From JAPWJZ01 sp035626855 (GTDB lineage Bacteria > Pseudomonadota > Alphaproteobacteria > Micavibrionales > UBA2020), in assembly GCA_035626855.1 (NCBI GenBank), contig DASPMW010000205.1, forward strand, positions 1 to 9,304: a DNA stretch of 9,304 bases. The letters are read 5' to 3'. The notes beneath the pieces are model-generated. The model worked only from the letters and a program-made list of their open reading frames with translations, was not told the origin of the DNA and made no database searches. The position numbers and the translations under genes were made by a program. Shown here piece after piece: positions 1-5,469 of the stretch. Numbering within the stretch: the first letter of the stretch is position 1; each line of letters begins with the position of its first letter.

Positions 1-230
1 TCGGGCTTCTGCATCAGCTCCAGGAACTGGCGGGCATCGGCGGAGAGGGATTCGACGTAGCGGCGCTGGCCTTCAGCATAGATCGTGTCGAAAGCGAGCG
101 ACGACTTGCCCGAGCCGGAAAGGCCGGTAATCACGACCAGCTGGTCGCGGGGGATTTCGACATCGATGTTCTTGAGGTTGTGCTCGCGCGCGCCCTTGAT
201 GCGAATAGACTTATTATATGCCTCGGCCAT
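1..230 (-). CDS. uvrA: UvrABC excinuclease subunit A, N-terminal part (cut by window edge)
   Basis: UvrA is the damage-recognition ATPase of nucleotide excision repair; it acts in the cytoplasm with UvrB and UvrC. Only the first 76 codons are visible, and the gene continues beyond the left edge. The N-terminus has the family hallmarks: IRIKGAREHNLKNI (residues 9-22), the Walker A loop GLSGSGKSS (36-44, with K42) and the following LAFDTIYAEGQRRYVESLS segment (45-63). The ATG is preceded by AAGGG with a 5-base gap, which supports this start. Control by LexA is indicated by the SOS box over the promoter, annotated separately. The match to UvrA is unmistakable even from this fragment; nothing can be said about the rest of the protein. 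Confidence 0.97.
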   Translation of the reverse strand, partial: MAEAYNKSIRIKGAREHNLKNIDVEIPRDQLVVITGLSGSGKSSLAFDTIYAEGQRRYVESLSADARQFLELMQKP

Positions 231-241
231 AAAAACCCTTC

Positions 242-256
242 GTTATTTCCAATAAC
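242..256 (-). promoter_or_regulatory. Small hairpin in the uvrA leader
   Basis: GTTATT-GGA-AATAAC on the minus strand is a perfect 6-bp inverted repeat with a 3-base loop. It ends directly before the GAAGGG that precedes the uvrA start codon. It could affect access to the ribosome binding site, but the stem is short and AT-rich, so a function is only a guess. Confidence 0.3.
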
Positions 257-288
257 ATAGTACGGCGAAATAGCGCCGCAAGGCCTCG

Positions 289-303
289 GAACATATATAG
301 AAC
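289..303 (-). promoter_or_regulatory. LexA/SOS box of uvrA
   Basis: On the minus strand the sequence reads GTTCTATATATGTTC, a perfect GTTC-N7-GTTC direct repeat, which is the LexA operator described for Alphaproteobacteria. It covers the proposed -10 hexamer of uvrA, so bound LexA would block RNA polymerase. The position, about 60 bases before the start codon of a classic SOS gene, makes chance unlikely. Confidence 0.85.
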
Positions 304-322
304 ATCCCCGCCTTCCTGTCAG
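294..322 (-). promoter_or_regulatory. uvrA promoter (sigma70 type)
   Basis: On the minus strand CTGACA (322-317) and TATATA (299-294) are separated by 17 bases. The -35 matches consensus at 5 of 6 positions and the -10 at 4 of 6. The predicted transcript starts near 287 and has a leader of about 57 bases. The -10 lies inside the SOS box. Confidence 0.6.
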
Positions 323-348
323 CTTCTTTCGGGATTTATATAAAGCAA

Positions 349-374
349 GAGGCCCGGTTGTCACGCCGGGCCTC
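349..374 (-). terminator. Terminator-like hairpin without an assigned gene
   Basis: GAGGCCCGG and CCGGGCCTC form a perfect 9-bp stem around an 8-base loop. On the minus strand the stem is followed by TTGCTTTATATAAA, which is T-rich; on the plus strand the following bases are not T-rich. It therefore fits a rho-independent terminator for leftward transcription. The DUF4142 gene already has its own terminator at 710-737, so this one suggests a separate transcript from the stretch in between. Confidence 0.6.
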
Positions 375-570
375 AGCTATGGGAGTGTAATATTCGTCGT
401 GTGAGCCCGATCCTTGAAACACCGTCCCGGGGGCGGGCGGGGTCTCTCGAAACGGAAGGTCTTTTGCGTCTGTGGCCGGTGCCTGCCCCTCCCGGTCGCG
501 CCACCGCGGGTGGGCGGTGAACAGGTGGCCGGATGGCGCCGGCCTCCCCGGGTGCTTGGGTGTGTTGGCG
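375..570 (-). ncRNA. Candidate structured small RNA (uncertain)
   Basis: This GC-rich stretch has no believable protein gene but several inverted repeats. An outer pairing joins 418-422 (AACAC) with 562-566 (GTGTT). Next comes 426-432 (CCCGGGG) with 546-552 (CCCCGGG). Two adjacent hairpins lie inside, 502-519 (CACCGC/GCGGTG) and 527-544 (GGCCGG/CCGGCC), each with a 6-bp stem and a 6-base loop. On the minus strand the region runs straight into the terminator-like hairpin at 349-374. I could not match it to RNase P RNA, tmRNA, SRP RNA or 6S RNA by their conserved motifs, and I found no clear promoter. The strand is inferred only from the terminator. GC-rich DNA forms such stems easily, so confidence is low; the upstream boundary is arbitrary. 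Confidence 0.3.
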
Positions 571-709
571 GCAGAGAGATCAGGAGAAGCGGTCCGTCAC
601 CACATTCGCATGATTCAATCATCGCATATTCGCGTTTCCATCCCGTAAATTATGCGGTCCATTTTCCTAAAATTTTAGCGGAAGCACCACGAATTTCGCC
701 ATGTGAAAA
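375..709. other. Gene-poor stretch between uvrA promoter and DUF4142 terminator
   Basis: No supported protein gene lies here. The left part (to about 570) is GC-rich and hairpin-prone. The right part (about 600-680) is AT-rich and holds two perfect palindromes: the 13-base ATGATTCAATCAT (610-622) and the 12-base CTAAAATTTTAG (667-678). Open frames in the GC-rich part give low-complexity Pro/Arg/Gly-rich translations and have no ribosome binding site. Confidence 0.6.
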
Positions 710-737
710 CCCCTCTCCGCAGGGCAACGGAGAGGGG
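710..737 (-). terminator. Rho-independent terminator of the DUF4142 gene
   Basis: CCCCTCTCCG and CGGAGAGGGG form a perfect 10-bp stem with an 8-base loop. On the minus strand it is followed by TTTTCACA. It begins 41 bases after the stop codon of the DUF4142 gene, where a terminator for that transcript is expected. Confidence 0.8.
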
Positions 738-778
738 CTTTCGGTCGTCAATCGTATCAAGAAGTGGCTTGGCAGAAA

Positions 779-1282
779 TTAGTCCAGCTTGTCTTCCAGC
801 TGGTTCACATGGTCCTTGTGCGCTTCGAGCGTGGGCAGCGTCGCGGAGGCAAAGGATTTCAGCGCTGCGTTGTCGCCGTCGTCAGCATAGTCCTTGAACA
901 GGCTGACAGCCTTGCGATGCGCTTTTTGCTGGATGTTAAGGTAATCTTCATCGAAGTCTTCGGCATCGGCCTTCTGCAGCTTTTCGAGCTTCTTGGTGTG
1001 TTTTTCATCAAGAGCGGCTGGCGGCTGCACATCGGCTTTTGCGCCGGCGAGAGCTTCCTTCATTTTCGCGGAGGATGCCGTGTGGTCATCGATCATCTTC
1101 TGCGCGAAAGCTTTGACTTCCGCGTTCTGCGCGCGCTCGAGGGCAATTTTGCTGGAGGCGATTTCGAACATGTCGGACATCGCGGCCTTTTCAACGAAAT
1201 CTTTCGTCGAAGTTGCGAAAGCCGGCGAAGCCGCAAGCATCGCGGTCAGGGCGATCGCTGCGGTGAGTGCAGTCTTTTTCAT
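779..1282 (-). CDS. Exported DUF4142 family protein
   Basis: This is a 167-residue protein with a classic Sec signal peptide: MKKTA, a hydrophobic stretch to about residue 18, and a likely cut after AFA (residue 23). The mature part matches the DUF4142 family, a four-helix, ferritin-like fold predicted to be periplasmic or outer-membrane associated. Visible hallmarks are FVEKAAMSDMFEI (29-41), SKIALERAQNAEVKAFA (44-60), MIDDHT (63-68), and the C-terminal GDN..LK.FA...LP.L..H pattern (136-155). The start at 1282 is chosen because AAGGAGA lies 8 bases upstream and the signal peptide begins there; an in-frame ATG at 1372 would place the promoter inside the coding region. The biochemical role of the family is not established; members are often linked to stress. 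An EcfG-type promoter and a strong terminator make this a single-gene transcript. Confidence 0.92.
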   Translation of the reverse strand: MKKTALTAAIALTAMLAASPAFATSTKDFVEKAAMSDMFEIASSKIALERAQNAEVKAFAQKMIDDHTASSAKMKEALAGAKADVQPPAALDEKHTKKLEKLQKADAEDFDEDYLNIQQKAHRKAVSLFKDYADDGDNAALKSFASATLPTLEAHKDHVNQLEDKLD

Positions 1283-1342
1283 AGCGGAAGTCTCCTTGTT
1301 ATGTTTTTCGTTGCCGCGAGGGACAGGCGGCATACGGCGGAT

Positions 1343-1368
1343 AACACAAGCCGCGCGATTCCGGTTCC
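1343..1368 (-). promoter_or_regulatory. EcfG-type (general stress) promoter of the DUF4142 gene
   Basis: On the minus strand GGAAC (1368-1364) and TGTT (1346-1343) are separated by 17 bases. This fits the alphaproteobacterial EcfG consensus GGAAC-N16/17-CGTT at 8 of 9 positions. Transcription would start near 1335, leaving a leader of about 50 bases with a good ribosome binding site. The gene type suits general-stress control; this is a match by eye. Confidence 0.6.
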
Positions 1369-1479
1369 GCAAAGGATCAGATTTATTTACAAGTCGATTA
1401 TGTGAATGTAAAAACTACGTATTATTAACGGCTTAGTCCTCTGACCATAAATACCTCTGTTATCTTCCCTTTGAGCATA

Positions 1480-1485
1480 TATATT
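1480..1485 (+). promoter_or_regulatory. Possible -10 element for a leaderless transcript
   Basis: TATATT lies 7 bases before the ATG of the gene at 1493, so transcription would begin at or next to the start codon. No purine-rich ribosome binding site is present, only GGG too close to the ATG. No convincing -35 was seen at 16-18 bases. Confidence 0.35.
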
Positions 1486-1492
1486 CTGGGTA

Positions 1493-2449
1493 ATGGCAAA
1501 AAACGCAGTTCTACCGCGCACGCACGACCTGCCCAACGAGCACAAGCTCCAAGCCCAGTTCGCGCTTGCCGCGTTCAGCACGCTCAAGGCCGAAAATATC
1601 GCCTATATCAGCGTGCCTATTACCTCCGGCCCCCGGCTCTACGATTACATGGACGCGAAGGGCTTCAAGACCGCAGATGAAGCCAAGGCCGATCACGACG
1701 CCTTTTTTAGAAACGTCGTCGAACCCAACCTCGCGCAGGGCGTCGCCGGCGCGAATGAATGGGTCGCAAAACTGGACGGCGCCGTCATCGCCCCCGCCGA
1801 ATTTGAAAAGCGCCTGCGCATCCAGAAAGCGATCAGCTGGGGACAGGACGCGTTCATGGGCATGTGGGTGCCGCTGATCGACGAGAAGGTCACGCATATG
1901 GTGATGCTCGACGGCTGGCAGTATTCGAACGGCTCGGGCGAGGAATACCTTCAGGCCGTGCTCATGCAGATGGGCCGCCGCCCGCGCAGCAATATCGAGA
2001 TTGTGGACGGCAAAGGCAATGAAATATCGCTGAGCCAGGGCATCAAGCTGATCGCGGACGCCTTCGTTGAAATCACCGGCCGCGGCATGAAGCCGCGTAA
2101 CATGGCGGAGACGATCGCGATCCTGCTCGAAGCCGAGCACCGCTTTGCCATCGAACAGAAAACGGGCAGCGTCGCGGAGCCGCCCGCCACCTCGCCGGGC
2201 GCGCTGTCAAAGCATACGGAATTCAACGTATCGCCCTATGATCGCGCGGTCATTGAAAAATGCGCGAAAGAGGTGCGCGACATCCTCGTGCGCGATTATC
2301 CCGATATCCTGCCGAAGCTGCAAAAGACCTCGAGCTTCGATTTTTCGCCCATCAACGCGCTGTTCCGCGAAGTGGCGAAACCGATCGTCGGCGCAATGCA
2401 GTTCCCGCGGCCGCCGCAGAAGAAGCCGCCGCTCGCACTCGTGAAATAA
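1493..2449 (+). CDS. Nucleoside 2-deoxyribosyltransferase/DUF4406-like protein with extra C-terminal domain
   Basis: The 318-residue product has two parts. The N-terminal half resembles nucleoside 2-deoxyribosyltransferase-like (DUF4406-type) Rossmann-like proteins. The strand-loop YISVPITSGPRLYDY (38-52) corresponds to the substrate loop, and LDGWQYSNGSGEE (139-151) corresponds to the family motif L-x-G-W-x-x-S-x-G-A-x-x-E. E151 then sits where the catalytic glutamate is expected. The segment WGQDAFMGMW (116-125) precedes it as in the family. The C-terminal half (about 165-318) is mostly helical and charged, has a Pro-rich tail (304-313), and I do not recognise it. Such enzymes cleave or transfer N-glycosidic bonds of nucleosides or nucleotides; activity here is inference from motifs. 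The protein has no signal peptide or membrane segment. A TGA lies in frame at 1472-1474 and no other start fits, so ATG 1493 is secure although it lacks a ribosome binding site. The gene diverges from the DUF4142 gene. Confidence 0.75.
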   Translation: MAKNAVLPRTHDLPNEHKLQAQFALAAFSTLKAENIAYISVPITSGPRLYDYMDAKGFKTADEAKADHDAFFRNVVEPNLAQGVAGANEWVAKLDGAVIAPAEFEKRLRIQKAISWGQDAFMGMWVPLIDEKVTHMVMLDGWQYSNGSGEEYLQAVLMQMGRRPRSNIEIVDGKGNEISLSQGIKLIADAFVEITGRGMKPRNMAETIAILLEAEHRFAIEQKTGSVAEPPATSPGALSKHTEFNVSPYDRAVIEKCAKEVRDILVRDYPDILPKLQKTSSFDFSPINALFREVAKPIVGAMQFPRPPQKKPPLALVK

Positions 2450-2450
2450 A

Positions 2451-3128
2451 TCAGGGCGCCGGGGGCTTGGCGCCCTCTGGGTCGCGGCGGCGCGTCCAGT
2501 CGCGAAGGTCGATTGAGGATTTGCCCTCCATCTTCGCCTTGTTGTAAATCTCCATGAAGGCGGCACGCGGCATGTCGATGACCATTGTCGTCTCGCCGAA
2601 GGGTCCCTTGCCGATCAGCAGGGGCAGCTTCGTCGCCTTGCCGTTCTTGCCGTCAAAACCATCGACCTTCGCCCAATCGATCTCGCTGTCGGTGAAGATA
2701 GCCATCTTGAAGTTCTGCTGTTCCGACTGGCGCACGAAAACGGCAATCTTGAGCGGCTTGTCGACCATCGGCAGGTTTGATGGGGCGGCGGCGGCATCGG
2801 CGAACACCTGCGACAGCGCGGGCACTTCCTGCGGCGCGGCGGCGGGGCCTGTTTTGTCGCGGAGATCCAAAAGCGGTTCGCTTCGCAGGTCGGCAAAATA
2901 GATTTTTTCCTCGAGCGCGGCATAATCCATGGCAACGGCGAAGCGCAGCCCGTTCTTCAACGCGATGCCCGCCACGCCCGCCGATATCTCGGTCACGTAA
3001 TCGATGCGCTCGCGCGTGAAGCTGAGCGGTGAATAGCCGCTGCCGTCTTCGCGCGGCACAAGCGCGCGGATGACTAGGTCTTCCGCTTCCGGCAACAGCT
3101 TCTTGGAAAATTTCGGCTGGTCGCTCAT
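2451..3128 (-). CDS. Unrecognised protein, third of three paralogues (two internal repeats)
   Basis: I do not recognise this 225-residue protein. It has no signal peptide or membrane segment and is probably cytoplasmic. It seems to consist of two copies of one domain joined by an Ala/Pro-rich linker (about 95-124). Copy 1 (about 16-94) begins EDLVIRALVP and ends LLDLRDKTG; copy 2 (about 126-213) begins LKIAVFVRQ and ends IDLRDWTR. GIALKNG in copy 1 closely matches GITLKNG in the upstream neighbour. The C-terminal TRRRDPEG also resembles TRPLNPKG of that neighbour. Its ATG overlaps the stop of the upstream gene (ATGA), so translation is likely coupled. It is the last gene of the minus-strand group and converges on the deoxyribosyltransferase-like gene with one base between stops. 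Confidence 0.8.
   Translation of the reverse strand: MSDQPKFSKKLLPEAEDLVIRALVPREDGSGYSPLSFTRERIDYVTEISAGVAGIALKNGLRFAVAMDYAALEEKIYFADLRSEPLLDLRDKTGPAAAPQEVPALSQVFADAAAAPSNLPMVDKPLKIAVFVRQSEQQNFKMAIFTDSEIDWAKVDGFDGKNGKATKLPLLIGKGPFGETTMVIDMPRAAFMEIYNKAKMEGKSSIDLRDWTRRRDPEGAKPPAP
2454..2475. other. Hairpin at the convergent gene ends
   Basis: GGGCGCC and GGCGCCC form a perfect 7-bp stem around 8 bases, just past the stop of the plus-strand gene and inside the last codons of the opposing gene. No T-run follows on either strand, so a terminator role is doubtful. The two genes are separated by one base. Confidence 0.3.
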
Positions 3129-3793
3129 CCCATCTCCATCCCTTTAGGGTTGAGCGGACGCGTGCGCTCCGACAGGTCGAGCACAGTCTCGCCGGCGCGC
3201 AGCGCGTTGTTGAGGAATGCGGTAAAATGATCAAGCGGTATCGCCGCGTAGAAATTCGTCATGCCCTCGATCGTTACGCCCGCCTTCAACTGGAAGAAGG
3301 TCTCGGTTTCCTTGCGCGCCTTGTTGGGCTCGAAATAATTGATGTCGCGATGCGCGACGCGGATGCGGCGGAACTTACGGTCATTCTGGTCGGCATGGGT
3401 GAACATGACGATTTCAAGCTTGGATGTTTTTTCAGGCGCAGCCGCGACGGCCGCGGGATTAAAGGTTTTGGCGAGGCGGATGGCCTGCACCTCTCCCACC
3501 GCCTTGCCGGTCAGCAAGGTAAGGTCGATGCCGTTGCCGGTAGACATATCGGGCTCGTATATCGCGCGGCGCAGCGCATCGAAGCTCATCACGACCGGAA
3601 TTGTGATGCCGTTTTTCAGCGTGATGCCGGAGAGCCGGTCGTCGATCTGGTAGAGAAAGTCGATCGAGACCGCCTTGAATGCCATTTGCCGCCAGGCATC
3701 GGCTGCGCCTTCGACGGGGGCATAGGCGGTAATGATCAGATCTTCGTCATTGCCGCCGAGGCGGAACACCTTTGTCTTGCTCGTCAGTGTCAC
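3125..3793 (-). CDS. Unrecognised protein, second of three paralogues (two internal repeats)
   Basis: This 222-residue protein has no recognised family, signal peptide or membrane segment. Two similar halves are visible. Copy 1 (about 17-96) runs from EDLIITAYAP through GITLKNG (56-62) to IDLTLLTG; copy 2 (about 125-213) runs from KLEIVMFTH through QLKAG (168-172) to VLDLSERTR. An Ala-rich linker (114-122) separates them. The shared plan of a beta-like opening strand, an [LI]K-x-G turn, a hydrophobic helix and a closing [IVL]-D-L motif is seen in all three neighbours. The start is GTG inside a GTGA overlap with the upstream stop, and the stop overlaps the next ATG, so all three genes are probably translated together. 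Function is unknown; a multi-subunit assembly of related chains is a reasonable guess. Confidence 0.8.
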   Translation of the reverse strand: MTLTSKTKVFRLGGNDEDLIITAYAPVEGAADAWRQMAFKAVSIDFLYQIDDRLSGITLKNGITIPVVMSFDALRRAIYEPDMSTGNGIDLTLLTGKAVGEVQAIRLAKTFNPAAVAAAPEKTSKLEIVMFTHADQNDRKFRRIRVAHRDINYFEPNKARKETETFFQLKAGVTIEGMTNFYAAIPLDHFTAFLNNALRAGETVLDLSERTRPLNPKGMEMG

Positions 3794-4476
3794 GGCGCAA
3801 GGCCCGCGGCGGCGCGTTTTTCCGGAGGCACGACCGTCCCTTTGCGCAGTGACAGGTCGCGCAGGTCAAGCTCCCGGAAACCCTTGCCTGTCGCTTCGGC
3901 GCAAAGGGCGCGGAATTCGGCGAGCGGAATCTCGACGATGATTTCGTTGGTGCTGAACCCGTGTTTCGCCGGATCGCGTAGCTCGAGCTTCGTGTAGCTG
4001 CCGCCCATGATGCTCGAGCCTTCCGACAGCTCGCCGGGCTTGACATCCAGGCCGGTGAAGGCGAATTCGCGGAAATCGGTTTTCTTGGCGGTGCGCACGA
4101 AAGCCTTGAACGACAATGCCTCGAACGCCGCGTGTTTTTCGCGCTCGGCTGCTTCCTTGAATTCCTCGCGCAGCTTCTTCATGAGCTTGTCCTTGGGCGT
4201 GATATTCGTCGCATCGCGCAGGTCAAGTACGCGGTCTTCCGCCTCGCGCAGTTTTGTGCGCAGCTCGCCATAGGAAATGTCGAAGATGATCTCGCGCCCG
4301 GTATCGAGCTTGATGCTGGCGTTTTTCTGGCCGAGGCTCTGCATTTCCTTGATCGCGGCCACGCGGAAGGTGATCACATCGGCGGGGGAAAGACCCTCCT
4401 GCCCCGGAATCAGCGCCTCGACCCACAGGTCCTCGCGGTCGAAATGAAAGCTTTTCGATTGGAACGGCTTGTCCAC
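3790..4476 (-). CDS. Unrecognised protein, first of three paralogues (two internal repeats)
   Basis: This 228-residue protein is not recognised. Copy 1 of its repeat (about 10-90) starts FHFDREDLWVEALIP and ends VLDLRDAT; copy 2 (about 122-209) starts SFKAFVRTA and ends ELDLRDLS. Between them lies a charged, strongly helical linker rich in Lys/Glu (about 94-120), unlike the Ala/Pro linkers of its two paralogues. I chose the GTG at 4476 because it gives an N-terminus of the same length as its paralogues (EDL at residues 15-17) and lies downstream of the likely promoter. A TTG at 4509 is in frame and would add 11 residues, but it coincides with the -10 region. No signal peptide or membrane segment is present. 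It heads the three-gene group and its stop overlaps the next start. Confidence 0.78.
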   Translation of the reverse strand: MDKPFQSKSFHFDREDLWVEALIPGQEGLSPADVITFRVAAIKEMQSLGQKNASIKLDTGREIIFDISYGELRTKLREAEDRVLDLRDATNITPKDKLMKKLREEFKEAAEREKHAAFEALSFKAFVRTAKKTDFREFAFTGLDVKPGELSEGSSIMGGSYTKLELRDPAKHGFSTNEIIVEIPLAEFRALCAEATGKGFRELDLRDLSLRKGTVVPPEKRAAAGLAP

Positions 4477-4507
4477 GGTGGCCCCGGTTTCATGTCGCAG
4501 AGGCCTC

Positions 4508-4537
4508 AACCTAACAAAGCCCTGCCCGTTATGTCAA
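4508..4537 (-). promoter_or_regulatory. Probable promoter of the three-paralogue cassette
   Basis: On the minus strand a perfect TTGACA (4537-4532) is followed after 17-18 bases by TTAGGT/TAGGTT. The -10 is weak, as is common in alphaproteobacterial promoters. The predicted start is near 4503 and the leader is about 27 bases long. It lies in the gap after lpxL, so the cassette can be transcribed separately from the lipid A genes. Confidence 0.5.
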
Positions 4538-4566
4538 TTGAGGATTGCGGCTGTGTATTCAGGATG

Positions 4567-5469
4567 TTAGCGAGACACTTTCCGCTGTTCCGGCCAGCGG
4601 TTATGAATCCACAGCCATTGCTCGGGCCGCGCGCGAATCCAGATCTCCAGATGCCGGTTCACCTCCGTCATGATGCGGCGGTAATCGGCTTCGCGGTCGC
4701 CGGTATCCTCGACCGGAATGGATTTCTCGATCGTCAAGCGAAAGCGCGCGCCCTGCAGCCGCTCGATCCGCAAGGGGCAGAGGCCGCAGCCGACGCGTAC
4801 CGCGAACTGCGCGACACCGGGCCCGGTCATGGCGTCATGCCCGAAAAAGGGAATGGCCATTCCCTCGTTCATTTTCTGGTCAACGAGAATGCCGAGCGAT
4901 TCCTTTTTGCGCAGCACGGCCAATATCTCGAGCGCCCCTTCCGTCCCTTTGGGTATTTGCCCGACAGCGCCTGCCGCCCGCGCATGGCGTAGGAGCCCAT
5001 CCACCCAGGGATTGTTCGGGCGGCGGTAAACGACATGCAGCGGCATGCCGATGCGGCGGGCGCAGACGGGCGGAATTTCCCAGTTGGCGAGATGGCCGCC
5101 GAAGAAGATCGCGGGCTTGCCGCTCTCCAGCACGTCGCGCGCGTTTTCCATGCCGGCAAGGTCGATGCGGTCGGCAATTTTTTTCAGGTGCGGATATTCG
5201 GCGATAACGCGGCCGAGATTTTCCCACATGCCTTCCACGATCTCGCGTTTTTCTGCGTCCGTTTTCTCGGGCAGTGCGAGCGCGAGATTGCGGTAGGCGG
5301 TGCGCGTGACGCCGAGGCGTGGGCCCAGCCGCCGCATGATCCAGCCGCCGAGGTCGGAGGCGGCGTCGAGCGTGAACAGGCTGAAAAAGCCGTAAATCAG
5401 GTAGGCCGCCGCCGTTTCGAACAGATAGCTGACGCGCTTGGCGAGTGGTATCTTGCGCGCGCGGATCAT
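4567..5469 (-). CDS. lpxL: Lipid A biosynthesis late acyltransferase (LpxL/HtrB family)
   Basis: Members of this family add a secondary acyl chain to Kdo-lipid A at the inner face of the inner membrane, using acyl-ACP. The 300-residue length is normal. Visible features are an N-terminal hydrophobic anchor (about 19-33), the catalytic HX4E motif in GGHLANWE (H126, E131), YRRPNNPWVD (148-157), the DQKMNEG segment (197-203) and the C-terminal PEQWLWIHNRWP (282-293). All are standard for the LpxL/LpxM group. The ATG overlaps the lpxK stop (ATGA), so the gene is coupled to lpxK and waaA, which make its substrate. Which acyl chain is used (laurate, myristate or longer) and whether it acts as LpxL or LpxM cannot be read from sequence; the symbol is given at family level. 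Confidence 0.92.
   Translation of the reverse strand: MIRARKIPLAKRVSYLFETAAAYLIYGFFSLFTLDAASDLGGWIMRRLGPRLGVTRTAYRNLALALPEKTDAEKREIVEGMWENLGRVIAEYPHLKKIADRIDLAGMENARDVLESGKPAIFFGGHLANWEIPPVCARRIGMPLHVVYRRPNNPWVDGLLRHARAAGAVGQIPKGTEGALEILAVLRKKESLGILVDQKMNEGMAIPFFGHDAMTGPGVAQFAVRVGCGLCPLRIERLQGARFRLTIEKSIPVEDTGDREADYRRIMTEVNRHLEIWIRARPEQWLWIHNRWPEQRKVSR

Noticed and set aside
214..258. 14-codon upstream reading frame overlapping the uvrA start, as an annotated gene
   Set aside because: No ribosome binding site and no conservation evidence; kept only as a minor observation.
377..622. Minus-strand reading frame of 81 codons over the candidate RNA
   Set aside because: The product is Pro/Arg/Thr-rich without fold-like pattern, and its ATG lies within the palindrome without a ribosome binding site.
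414..782. Plus-strand reading frame of 122 codons in the gene-poor stretch
   Set aside because: The translation is low-complexity Arg/Gly/Pro-rich, it crosses the DUF4142 terminator and the stop of that gene, and has no ribosome binding site.
1283..1372. N-terminal extension of the DUF4142 protein to an ATG at 1372
   Set aside because: It would bury a clear signal peptide and cover the EcfG-like promoter; the internal ATG at 1282 has AAGGAGA at 8 bases.
3227..3997. Plus-strand frame of 256 codons opposite the paralogue genes
   Set aside because: The minus-strand frames show internal and mutual similarity and overlap as an operon; this frame spans a gene junction and shows none of that.
4477..4509. 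TTG start at 4509 for the first paralogue
   Set aside because: It coincides with the proposed -10 region, lacks a ribosome binding site, and gives an N-terminus longer than in the two paralogues.
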